Shown piece by piece: positions 23,948-31,185 of a stretch of 64,000 nucleotides of DNA. The notes under the pieces were generated by a model. That model was not told where the DNA came from. It ran no database searches and was given only the letters and a program-made list of their open reading frames with translations. Positions within the stretch are counted from its first letter, which is position 1. Each line of letters opens with the position of its first letter. Source of the DNA: a virus. Made by a program: the position numbers and the translations under genes. Where the stretch lies: positions 1 through 64,000 of IMG/VR virus record IMGVR_UViG_3300031521_000025. The stretch is one strand, 5' to 3'.

Positions 23948-23987
23948 AAAAAACCCTAGGTTAGTAAAATAGCTTAGGGTTTTTTTG
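23948..23987 (+). terminator. Rho-independent terminator
   Basis: AAAAAACCCTAGG pairs with CTTAGGGTTTTTT (about 12 bp, 13-base loop) followed by more T. It separates the gp6-side interval from the tRNA cluster. Confidence 0.8.
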
Positions 23988-24009
23988 TGATCTTTGAAAT
24001 ATAATAAAT

Positions 24010-24094
24010 GGTTCAGTGTTGTAACTGGAAAGCCAAGACGGTTTTAAACGCCGTTGTCCTTTGAGGCGTGTGGGTTCGAGTCCCACCTGAACTA
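24010..24094 (+). tRNA. tRNA-Leu (UAA)
   Basis: The 85-base cloverleaf has a 7-bp acceptor stem (GGTTCAG with CTGAACT), a 5-bp anticodon stem with loop TTTAAAC (anticodon TAA), a long variable arm as expected for Leu and a T-arm GTGGG/CCCAC with TTCGAGT loop. No CCA is encoded. UUA is the dominant Leu codon of these genes. Confidence 0.9.
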
Positions 24095-24109
24095 CTTTTA
24101 TAAATTTAT

Positions 24110-24182
24110 GTCCGGTTCATATAGTTGGTTAGTATTCATGGTTTTCATCCATGCCACACGAGTTCGAATCTCGTACCGGGTA
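24110..24182 (+). tRNA. tRNA-Glu (UUC)
   Basis: The 73-base cloverleaf has acceptor GTCCGGT with ACCGGGT, anticodon stem CATGG/CCATG with loop TTTTCAT (anticodon TTC), and T-arm ACGAG/CTCGT with TTCGAAT loop. No CCA is encoded. Confidence 0.88.
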
Positions 24183-24191
24183 CAAATAAAT

Positions 24192-24266
24192 GTCAGGTTA
24201 GTGTAATTGGCTAACACGTCTGGTTTTCATCCAGGAGATTACGGGTTCGATCCCCCGTACTTGATA
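24192..24266 (+). tRNA. Second tRNA-Glu-like gene (UUC), atypical T-loop
   Basis: Acceptor GTCAGGT pairs with ACTTGAT, and the anticodon stem TCTGG/CCAGG surrounds loop TTTTCAT (anticodon TTC again). The T-stem ACGGG/CCCGT encloses 8 bases (TTCGATCC) instead of 7. It may be a diverged duplicate of the preceding tRNA. Confidence 0.75.
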
Positions 24267-24275
24267 CAGTTAAAT

Positions 24276-24360
24276 GTCATAGTAGGCTAGCGGTCTAGGC
24301 AACAGACCTTCAATCTGTCTTCGAGAAATCGATTCGTGGGTTCGAATCCCATCTATGATA
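24276..24360 (+). tRNA. Type II tRNA with unusual anticodon loop (CAA or UCA)
   Basis: Acceptor GTCATAG/CTATGAT, a long variable arm with TCGA-GAAA-TCGA hairpin, and T-arm GTGGG/CCCAT are clear, so it is a Leu, Ser, Tyr or Sec/suppressor-type tRNA. The best 5-bp anticodon stem ACAGA/TCTGT gives loop CCTTCAA, which lacks U at position 33. Shifting by one base gives anticodon UCA, by two CAA (Leu). Identity unresolved. Confidence 0.7.
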
Positions 24361-24383
24361 CTAAAATAATTAAATAGTTATAT

Positions 24384-24456
24384 TGACTTATGATGTAATG
24401 GATAAGCATACAAAATTTTGAATTTTGTTGTCAAGGTTCGAATCCTTGTGAGTCAA
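24384..24456 (+). tRNA. tRNA-Gln (UUG)
   Basis: The 73-base cloverleaf has acceptor TGACTTA with TGAGTCA, anticodon stem CAAAA/TTTTG with loop TTTTGAA (anticodon TTG) and T-arm CAAGG/CCTTG with TTCGAAT loop. Confidence 0.88.
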
Positions 24457-24536
24457 CAAATAAAAACAAAATTAATTACAGATTACTAAAGTGTTAAACG
24501 TTTTTTTAAGAAAAAGGTTAACTTTACAACATTTAG

Positions 24537-24546
24537 TTATATTTAA
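24537..24546 (+). promoter_or_regulatory. Candidate late promoter element TTATATTTAA
   Basis: Exact copy, 21 bases before the ATG of the HNH endonuclease gene at 24568. Confidence 0.5.
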
Positions 24547-24567
24547 TAATATATTAAATGCAACTAA

Positions 24568-25407
24568 ATGAAAACTTGTTTAAAATGCAACAAAGAACAT
24601 AATGGATCTTTTGGGTCTGGAAACTATTGCTGCAAATCTTGTGCAAATAGTCATGTTAGAACTGATGAAAGCAAATTATTAACGTCAAAGTCAGTTAAGA
24701 ACAGTGAAAAGGTTATTCAAGCGGTAAAAGAAAGAAGCATCAAAAGAGAAGCTTTGAAAAAAAATAAAAAAACTATAGAAGAAAAATACCCTGATCGATC
24801 AAAAGTTTTTACTCAAAATAAAAAAGAAATTTTATTAAAAACACTAGAGTGGATTAATAATAAAAAGTCTTTAACTTATATATGTAATAAGTTAGAATGT
24901 AGTAGAAATACTTTAAAAAAATTTTTCAAAATAAATAAAATTATTTATAATGGAAACCAAGGAAACAAAGGAGTGTATGTAACAAACCCTTTGGTGGATA
25001 ACTTTAAAGGATCTATTGGTACAGTAAAACAAAGAATTAAAGATGAAAATTTATTAGATTATAGTAAATGTGGAGAGTGTGGAATAAAAGAATGGAATAA
25101 AAAAGAAATAGGTTTAGAACTACACCACAAAAACGGAAACAGAAAAGACAATAGATTAGAAAATTTAATTTACTTATGTCCTAATTGTCATTCACAAACC
25201 GATACTCATAGGGCTAAAAATAAAAAATATTTAAAAAAAATAACTTCAGAAGAACTTTTAGAAATATTAAAAAAAAGCAAAAGTATAAATGAAGCTTTAA
25301 AAGAAGCGAATATGAGTACATCTCAAACTAACTATGCAAGAGCTAAAAGACTTGTAAAAAAGTTTGAGCTATTTAAAGAAGATAACAACCCTTATAGTTT
25401 TAATTAA
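24568..25407 (+). CDS. HNH homing endonuclease with N-terminal zinc finger
   Basis: A 279-aa protein. Residues 4-29 form a zinc-finger-like module (CLKCNKEH ... YCCKSC). A central basic region contains a helix-turn-helix-like segment (LTYICNKLECSRNTLKKFFK). The HNH nuclease lies at about 165-215: CGECGIKEW, LELHHKNGNRKDNRLENLIYL, CPNCHSQTDTH, with both zinc-binding CxxC pairs and the catalytic HH. The C-terminus has another DNA-binding-like segment (SINEALKEANMSTSQTNYAR). It is a free-standing homing endonuclease placed next to a tRNA cluster, a frequent site for such elements. Confidence 0.92.
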   Translation: MKTCLKCNKEHNGSFGSGNYCCKSCANSHVRTDESKLLTSKSVKNSEKVIQAVKERSIKREALKKNKKTIEEKYPDRSKVFTQNKKEILLKTLEWINNKKSLTYICNKLECSRNTLKKFFKINKIIYNGNQGNKGVYVTNPLVDNFKGSIGTVKQRIKDENLLDYSKCGECGIKEWNKKEIGLELHHKNGNRKDNRLENLIYLCPNCHSQTDTHRAKNKKYLKKITSEELLEILKKSKSINEALKEANMSTSQTNYARAKRLVKKFELFKEDNNPYSFN

Positions 25408-25412
25408 ACCTA

Positions 25413-26537
25413 TTAAATTAAAACAACCTTTTTCCCAATTAATTTCTCTAATTTTTCTATTAAGTATTTTTCAGCTTTTTTTTCAGCTACAGGTTCATCT
25501 ATTATCCCTGCTTTATATAATTTAGTATAATACTTAGGGTTATCATTAATATGATCTGTAGCTATTTTTTTTCGTAACTCATAAGAATTACCATGTTCTC
25601 TTTCTACCTCTACTCCTACTATAAATTCTGGGTTAGCTAACTTATAAGTTTGATAAAATTCTTTTTTTGCAATTCTATAAACTTCTTTTGTATCAGGGTT
25701 TATACATAAAAAATCACCTTTTTTAGCAACCATATTCTCACCCCAAGGAGCTAAAAATTTAAAAGTTTGCTTTAAATTGAATTTTTCTAAAAAAGCTTTA
25801 GAAATTTTTACAGCAATACATTCTCCAGTAGGTTCATATACATTTATGTCTGAAGTTGGAATATATCTAGTTTTAAATGTTTTATCATTTATCAAATATT
25901 GTTCTTTTGCTTCTGTTTCTATATTTGTAATAAGATAATCACCATCTTTCGCAACGTTTTCTGTTTCTTTTCCATCCGAAGTCATGGTTACTACTTTTTG
26001 ACCTTTTTTTGCAGGTACAGCTAATACTTTTGCAAACTTTTTAAATATTGTGCCTTCTTTTTCAATATACGAAGCAATATTTAACAATTCCATTCGTTCA
26101 AGTAAAATTTTCTTTTTATTGATACTTTCTGTCATAATCCAATTATTTTTATCTGATAAAGTTTCACTTATTTTAAATCCGAATTTGTTAATCATTATAT
26201 CTTTCATTTTTGGGTTAACAACCTCAATTTTCATCAAGTAATCATCTCCATAAATAGTTTTCAACTCTTCATATTCTTCAATAGCTTTAGTTATAAGAAT
26301 TTTACCTATACCTTCTCCATCGTAATCTTTTGAAACTGCAACATCCCAGGAAAAATCGTCAACATTATCAGATATAAATAAAACACCTACAATATCTTCA
26401 TCATCCATGATATAATAAAGTAATTCTTTACCATAATGAATTTTCAAATTTCTTTCTTTAGTTATTTCTAATGCTTTTTTATATATTTTTTTTTCAGCAT
26501 CTTTTGAAACATTGTATTTTATTAATTTATATGACAT
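25413..26537 (-). CDS. GNAT acetyltransferase-like protein with tag motif at C-terminus
   Basis: A 374-aa protein. Residues 1-150 form a GNAT N-acetyltransferase: ELLYYIMDDEDIVGVLFI, DVAVSKDYDGEGIGKILI (acetyl-CoA loop), then IEVVNPKMKDIMINKFGFK. A linker NKKKILLERMELL at about 140-152 looks like a partial tag. Two related beta-rich repeats follow (FKKFAKVLAVPAKKGQKVV and FKFLAPWGENMVAKKGDF regions, each ending with Y(R/K)I-type strands). The last 17 residues, IEKLEKLIGKKVVLI, are the shared tag without its final Glu. The enzyme would acetylate a small molecule or protein; the tag could link it to the virion. Convergent with the HNH gene. Confidence 0.82.
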   Translation of the reverse strand: MSYKLIKYNVSKDAEKKIYKKALEITKERNLKIHYGKELLYYIMDDEDIVGVLFISDNVDDFSWDVAVSKDYDGEGIGKILITKAIEEYEELKTIYGDDYLMKIEVVNPKMKDIMINKFGFKISETLSDKNNWIMTESINKKKILLERMELLNIASYIEKEGTIFKKFAKVLAVPAKKGQKVVTMTSDGKETENVAKDGDYLITNIETEAKEQYLINDKTFKTRYIPTSDINVYEPTGECIAVKISKAFLEKFNLKQTFKFLAPWGENMVAKKGDFLCINPDTKEVYRIAKKEFYQTYKLANPEFIVGVEVEREHGNSYELRKKIATDHINDNPKYYTKLYKAGIIDEPVAEKKAEKYLIEKLEKLIGKKVVLI

Positions 26538-26550
26538 TGTATTTTTTTAA

Positions 26551-26904
26551 TTACAAACTCCAAATTTTATTAATAGTAGTAATATTTTTAACTACTTTTT
26601 CTTTTTTTCTTCTTTCTTTATATTCAAGAGAAGTTGAATACCTGAAACATTCTGTACAGCAAAATTTTCTATCTAAACCTTTTGATGTAACAATAAATTC
26701 TTTTTTGCAAAAATGATTTTTGCAAACTTTTTTAATAGTTCTTGGGTTGTGTGTTTTATGATATTCAACCATAGATCTACCTTGAACTTCATTTAAACAC
26801 TTTCTGCAGCAGTATTTTGCTTTATGTTTCCTCCAAGGTAATACAAAAAATTCTGAGCCACAATTATGACAAATAATTTTTATAGGTTCCTTTTTTTTGC
26901 ACAT
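26551..26904 (-). CDS. Double zinc-finger protein, possible homing-endonuclease remnant
   Basis: A 117-aa protein with two four-cysteine modules: CHNCGSEF...YCCRKC and CKNHFCKKEF...FCCTEC. Each closely resembles the N-terminal zinc finger of the HNH homing endonuclease encoded at 24568, but no nuclease domain follows. It could be a truncated homing endonuclease, a DNA-binding partner, or a repressor of such elements. It begins leftward next to the macro-domain gene and is 13 bases upstream of the GNAT gene start, so both may be co-transcribed. Confidence 0.75.
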   Translation of the reverse strand: MCKKKEPIKIICHNCGSEFFVLPWRKHKAKYCCRKCLNEVQGRSMVEYHKTHNPRTIKKVCKNHFCKKEFIVTSKGLDRKFCCTECFRYSTSLEYKERRKKEKVVKNITTINKIWSL

Positions 26905-26919
26905 TTTGATAAAAAATTC

Positions 26920-26929
26920 TTATATTTAA
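26920..26929 (+). promoter_or_regulatory. Candidate late promoter element TTATATTTAA
   Basis: Exact copy, 9 bases before the ATG of the macro-domain gene. Confidence 0.5.
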
Positions 26930-26938
26930 TATAAAACT

Positions 26939-27550
26939 ATGTTTAATTCACCAAGTTATAACTTTACAATACAAAACATCAGTGATAACAAATCTGATGT
27001 TTTAATTTTATGGACTTCAAGTAGTTTACTTGCAGGTGATGAAAGTTTTGTGAAAATTCATAACGAAGCAGGCTCTACTGTAAGAAAAGAAGTCTATAAT
27101 ATTAAATATGACTATAATACAAATAATTTTAAATTTGGAGATAATATTATTACGAATGCAGGTTTTTTAAAAACAGATAAGCTTGTTCACAGTGTTTTGC
27201 CAAATTATAAAATCATTTCTGATAAAAAACAAAGACTAGCTTTATTAAAAACAACATTGTATAATATAAACGAAACATTAAAATATTTTGAAAAAACTAA
27301 TTACAAGGTACTCAATATTACTTTTCTTCCTATATCAACAAAAATTTACGGAGAGGTTGATAAAGAAACAATTAATGTGTTTTTATCTTGCATTATAGAT
27401 TTTTTTAAAGATTTTCATTCTATTACTATAATATTTGATGATGAAAAAGATAGACAACAATATTTTAACGTATTTAAAAGAAAAAAAATTTATTTTTTAC
27501 AAAAAATTATAATATATGCAAAGTATTTCGGAATTAGTATTAAAATATAA
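26939..27550 (+). CDS. Macro-domain (ADP-ribose-binding) protein
   Basis: A 203-aa protein. The pattern of a macro domain can be followed: SDVLILWTSSSLLAGDESF (strand and ADP-ribose-binding loop; the usual Asn is replaced), IHNEAGSTVRKEV, NAGFLKTDKLVHSVLPNY (the G-x-L...H-x-V-x-P segment), LLKTTLYNINETLKYFE and ITFLPISTKIYG (the phosphate-loop region). Macro domains bind or remove ADP-ribose and related metabolites; in phages they could counter ADP-ribosylating or NAD-derived defence signals, or process ADP-ribose 1''-phosphate after tRNA repair. Activity is not proved by sequence. It overlaps the helicase start by 35 bases. Confidence 0.72.
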   Translation: MFNSPSYNFTIQNISDNKSDVLILWTSSSLLAGDESFVKIHNEAGSTVRKEVYNIKYDYNTNNFKFGDNIITNAGFLKTDKLVHSVLPNYKIISDKKQRLALLKTTLYNINETLKYFEKTNYKVLNITFLPISTKIYGEVDKETINVFLSCIIDFFKDFHSITIIFDDEKDRQQYFNVFKRKKIYFLQKIIIYAKYFGISIKI

Positions 27551-29897
27551 AGGACCTCACCCTTATTTAAAGATTTTAAGAAAAAAAATCGAAGACGGTT
27601 TCGAATTAGACGAAATGCAAATAAATATGGCAAGCAAAATGTTAGTATCGGTTGCTGCTATAAAAAAAGATAAAACCTTACTTCCTTTAGAGGAAATAAA
27701 AGATTTCAATGTAGATTGGAATAAATATTCAAAAAGACCGCCTTATAATCATCAAAAAATCGCAACTAATTGGCTTTTAAATAAAAATAAGGCAATTTTA
27801 GCAGATGATATGGGGCTTGGGAAGCGAATTGCAAATGATGTTCCTGTTTTAACTCCAGATGGTTGGGTGCTTCACGGATCTTTAAAAGTAGGTGATTATG
27901 TAATTGGATCAGATGGAAAAAAAACTAAAGTATTAGCAACTTATCCAAGTAATTCAGATAATTATTATACTATAACTTTTACTGATGGAACAAAAGTTGA
28001 ATCTTGCGAAAATCATTTATGGGCGGTTACAACATTAAATCGAAAAAAAAACAATTCTGGATATATAAATTTAACCATAAAACAAATGTTAGATAGAAAT
28101 CTAACATTAGAAAATGGAGAATGTAGCTATTATAAACTTAATGGAAATTGCAAATGGTATATTCCTATTGTAAAACCAGTAGAGTTTACTCCAAAACCTA
28201 TTGAACTTGATCCTTATTTAGTTGGAATGATATCTGATATCAAACAATTTATTGCAAAAAAATATAAATATAATTCTATTGATGTTAGACTTAGCTTACT
28301 ACAAGGAATATTAGATACTGAAAAAAGCACTTGTTTAGAAAATGGGTTAATTAAATATTACAGTAAATCAAAAGAATTTTTAAGTGATGTTAAAGAATTA
28401 GTACAATCTTTAGGTGGAACAGCTAAAGAAGAGCAATGTTTTTTGTTAATTAACTTACCTGAATGTATTGTTCCTTTTAATATACAAAGTAAAATTGAAG
28501 ATTTTTCTAAAAAAATCAGACATCAACCTTCAAGAGGTATAAAAAAGATTGAGTTTTCAAGAGAAACAAAAGGGCAATGCATAAAAGTAGATGCAGAAGA
28601 TTCTTTATATGTTATAGATAATTATGTTGTGACTCACAATACCCAGTCAATAGTAATGTCTATTCTTGAAAAGGATGAAAAAACCATTATCATTTGCCCA
28701 AAAACATTAAGGTTAAATTGGAAAATTGAACTTTCATGCTTTACTGATGAAAAGAAAATATCTATAATTGATAACAAATGGGTTGATAATAAAATTGTTA
28801 TTATTAATTATGATAAAATTCATAAATATGTAAACGAGATTGTAAAAGCCAAATTCAAATTAGTTGTTTCAGACGAATCTCATTATGTTAAAAACGGTAC
28901 AAAATCAAGAAGAGGTAAAGTTTTCAACAAAATAGCGAATAAATCAAAAGTTACTTGGTTAATTACAGGAACTCCTATGGCAAACAAACCTATGGATTTT
29001 TTTAATTTATTGAAAATTTGCAAACATGAATTAGGAAAAAATAAAGGTGATTTTGGAAGAAGATATTGTGATGGAAAACAAACCGATTTTGGTTGGGATT
29101 ATAGTGGAGCTTCAAACTTAAAAGATTTACATTATAGAACGCAAGATGTAATGCTTAGAAGATTAACAAACGAAGTTATCGAACTTCCAGATAAGCAAAG
29201 AATTCCATATTATTTAGAGTTTACATCATCTCAATCAAAAGCTTATTTAAAAGCAGTAGAAGATAAGTTTCAAGATATTTATAATAATGTAAGCAACCCT
29301 GATTCAGAACATTATCAAAAGAATTTATTTTCAGGAGAAGGGTTTATTGAACTTTCTGCAAAAAGAATGTTTTGTGCTTTAGAAAAACTTAAAGATGGGT
29401 CTTTAATAGAAATATTAGACAACTTCATTAGTCAAGGACATAAAATTGTAATATTCACAAACTTTACTGCAGTTATAAACTTTATAAAAGAAACATATGG
29501 TAAAAAATGTGTTATTTTAGATGGTAGTGTTAAAGAAAAACAAAGACAACAAAATATTGAAAAATTTCAAACTGATTCTTCTATAGATATTTGTGCTTGC
29601 AACTATATAGTAGGAGCTGAAGGAACTACTTTAACTTCGGCAACAATTATGATTATGAATGATTTGCCTTTTTCTCCTCACTTGGTACTACAAGCAGAAA
29701 AGCGTATTCATAGAATTGGTCAAAAAAATAAAGTACAAATATATTTTCCAATATATAAAAACACAAAAGACGAAGAAATATTTGAAGCTATAAAGCAAAA
29801 AATGGAATATATAAATACAGCGATTGATAACATAGATGGTGTAGATTTCAAATCTGAAGGGGATTTGATTAAATCATTAATAAAATCTAAGAAATGA
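27516..29897 (+). CDS. SNF2-family helicase interrupted by a class 3 intein
   Basis: A 793-aa precursor. Host protein motifs: PYNHQKIATNWLL (Q-like), Walker A ADDMGLGK/T split by the intein, IIICPKTLRLNWKIEL (Ia), VVSDESHYVKN (II, DESH), TWLITGTPMANKP (III), IVIFTNF (IV), GAEGTTLTSA and RIHRIGQKNK (V-VI). Without the 272-aa intein it is a 521-aa single-chain SNF2/SMARCAL1-like ATPase, probably acting in phage replication-fork remodelling or recombination like T4 UvsW. It starts inside the macro-domain gene and its TGA overlaps the ATG of the next gene (ATGA). Confidence 0.92.
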   Translation: MQSISELVLKYKGPHPYLKILRKKIEDGFELDEMQINMASKMLVSVAAIKKDKTLLPLEEIKDFNVDWNKYSKRPPYNHQKIATNWLLNKNKAILADDMGLGKRIANDVPVLTPDGWVLHGSLKVGDYVIGSDGKKTKVLATYPSNSDNYYTITFTDGTKVESCENHLWAVTTLNRKKNNSGYINLTIKQMLDRNLTLENGECSYYKLNGNCKWYIPIVKPVEFTPKPIELDPYLVGMISDIKQFIAKKYKYNSIDVRLSLLQGILDTEKSTCLENGLIKYYSKSKEFLSDVKELVQSLGGTAKEEQCFLLINLPECIVPFNIQSKIEDFSKKIRHQPSRGIKKIEFSRETKGQCIKVDAEDSLYVIDNYVVTHNTQSIVMSILEKDEKTIIICPKTLRLNWKIELSCFTDEKKISIIDNKWVDNKIVIINYDKIHKYVNEIVKAKFKLVVSDESHYVKNGTKSRRGKVFNKIANKSKVTWLITGTPMANKPMDFFNLLKICKHELGKNKGDFGRRYCDGKQTDFGWDYSGASNLKDLHYRTQDVMLRRLTNEVIELPDKQRIPYYLEFTSSQSKAYLKAVEDKFQDIYNNVSNPDSEHYQKNLFSGEGFIELSAKRMFCALEKLKDGSLIEILDNFISQGHKIVIFTNFTAVINFIKETYGKKCVILDGSVKEKQRQQNIEKFQTDSSIDICACNYIVGAEGTTLTSATIMIMNDLPFSPHLVLQAEKRIHRIGQKNKVQIYFPIYKNTKDEEIFEAIKQKMEYINTAIDNIDGVDFKSEGDLIKSLIKSKK
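27825..28640 (+). mobile_element. Class 3 intein with degenerate LAGLIDADG region (272 aa)
   Basis: It spans residues 104-375, between GLGK and TQSIV. Residue 1 is Arg (RIANDVPVLTPDGW), not a nucleophile. The class 3 signature is present: Trp in block B (NHLWAV, W169), Cys in block F (GQCIKVDAEDSLY, C355) and Thr in block G (VVTHN, T373), with Thr as the first C-extein residue. The middle retains weak LAGLIDADG traces (YLVGMISDIK, LLQGILDTEKS) and is too short for a full endonuclease. Confidence 0.88.
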
Positions 29898-30388
29898 AAT
29901 TAACTATAAATAATATAGGACAGTTTTTTGATCTTAAAAGATCTAACCCTAATAGTTTAAAACCAGGGATGCTTTATATGTTTGAATATAACGCTGATAA
30001 TATCCATGATCAAAGACCTTTAATTTGGGTTTTAGAAGTAAAATCAGATAGAATTTGGGGTTTAAATTTACATTATGATTTAAAAATATTAGCAGATATT
30101 TTAAAATTTAAAGAAAGCGAAATTAAAGGATCTACTTTAAAAGAAAAACAAAAGATACAAGACGAAAAGTTAAGACAAGATAAATTAAAAGGGAAAGATC
30201 TTTCTGAAAAAAATCCAAATGTAGTAGATTCAAAAATAAAAAATGATGAAACAACCGCTAAACTACCTTCAGATATATTAGAAAACTTTAGCAATTACTC
30301 TATAGGAAACAATTCCAAGATTTTAAGAAATTACTTAAATAGAAATATTCGAAATTCTTATAAATTATCTTTTAAAACACCTAAATAA
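29894..30388 (+). CDS. Hypothetical phage protein with GLNLHY motif
   Basis: A 164-aa protein. The N-terminal half contains LKPGMLYMFEYNADN and RIWGLNLHYDLKIL, a pattern seen in a widespread family of T4-like phage proteins, some of which have been annotated as DNA-end protectors; the function is not settled. The C-terminal half is a charged Lys/Glu linker and a basic tail. It overlaps the helicase stop by four bases and is followed directly by a terminator, closing the macro/helicase unit. Confidence 0.65.
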   Translation: MKLTINNIGQFFDLKRSNPNSLKPGMLYMFEYNADNIHDQRPLIWVLEVKSDRIWGLNLHYDLKILADILKFKESEIKGSTLKEKQKIQDEKLRQDKLKGKDLSEKNPNVVDSKIKNDETTAKLPSDILENFSNYSIGNNSKILRNYLNRNIRNSYKLSFKTPK

Positions 30389-30418
30389 CTTTCCTCTCAA
30401 GAAAGTTATTTTTTTTGT
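30384..30418 (+). terminator. Rho-independent terminator
   Basis: AATAACTTTC (30384-30393) pairs with GAAAGTTATT (30401-30410), with a 7-base loop and a T8 tail. It includes the stop codon of the preceding gene and precedes a promoter element by 19 bases. Confidence 0.88.
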
Positions 30419-30436
30419 TCTTTTTTTAACTTTTTT

Positions 30437-30446
30437 TTATATTTAA
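30437..30446 (+). promoter_or_regulatory. Candidate late promoter element TTATATTTAA
   Basis: Exact copy, 17 bases before the ATG at 30464; it heads the fibre gene block. Confidence 0.55.
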
Positions 30447-30463
30447 AACAAAAAGTATATTAA

Positions 30464-30862
30464 ATGGCTGGGACTGGCGAAATATTTGATAAAAGAGTTT
30501 ATAATACATATCCTTATATAGTTTTACAAAAAGACATGTACAATGCTCATTTAGGAGAAAACTTAAATCTTTTTGCAAATGTTTATCAAAAGGATAATTT
30601 ATTTGGAGACAAACTCCCTTTAAATTTAGCTGGTTTAATTATTAACTTTAGAGTATATGATGAAAGTAGTAATTTGGTTGCCAAAAGTAAAAGTATGATA
30701 ACTAATTTCGAAACATCAGAAATAAATGCAATAATAGATCCTTTTTTTATTAAATCAAGTGGGATATATTATGGTTATTTTACTTTTTTAGATTTAGATT
30801 CAACTTCTTTTTCTTTACCAACTCCCAATAGTATAACAAGAATTAAAATGCAATTTAACTAA
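30464..30862 (+). CDS. Putative baseplate/fibre adaptor (BppU N-domain-like)
   Basis: A 132-aa beta-rich protein. GLIINFRVYDESSNLVAKSK, INAIIDPFFIKSSGIYYGYF and SFSLPT resemble the Ig-like N-terminal domain of BppU-type baseplate proteins, where hydrophobic strands alternate with a GxYxxxF ending. It heads the fibre operon and probably anchors fibres. Overlaps the next gene by one base. Confidence 0.6.
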   Translation: MAGTGEIFDKRVYNTYPYIVLQKDMYNAHLGENLNLFANVYQKDNLFGDKLPLNLAGLIINFRVYDESSNLVAKSKSMITNFETSEINAIIDPFFIKSSGIYYGYFTFLDLDSTSFSLPTPNSITRIKMQFN

Positions 30863-31185
30863 TGGATTATATAGATAAATCAAAAAAAACTGCCTTAGCT
30901 AATGCAATTGTAGTCACACCTAATACTTCAGAAGGGTTAGTTGCAGATAATATTAAAACTGAATTGCAAGGAAAAACAGCAATTGTAAAAGACCCAAATA
31001 CTTATCAAGTATTACATCATATTATTCTTAGAAACGTTAATGATTGGTATAGAGAAGGAAAAACGTTAGTTATTGAAGAAGTTAATAACACTATTCCTAT
31101 TAAATTAACTTTTATAACAAAATTTCATGCAGAAAGCGCAGATAATAGATTTACTAAAATAATGAATGGAGGAATTTTACTATAA
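30862..31185 (+). CDS. Hypothetical structural protein
   Basis: A 107-aa protein, beta-rich with TPNTSEGLVADNIKTELQGK and LVIEEVNNTIPIKLTFITKF. One-base overlaps on both sides tie it to a fibre gene unit. No family recognised; likely a small virion or assembly component. Confidence 0.7.
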   Translation: MDYIDKSKKTALANAIVVTPNTSEGLVADNIKTELQGKTAIVKDPNTYQVLHHIILRNVNDWYREGKTLVIEEVNNTIPIKLTFITKFHAESADNRFTKIMNGGILL

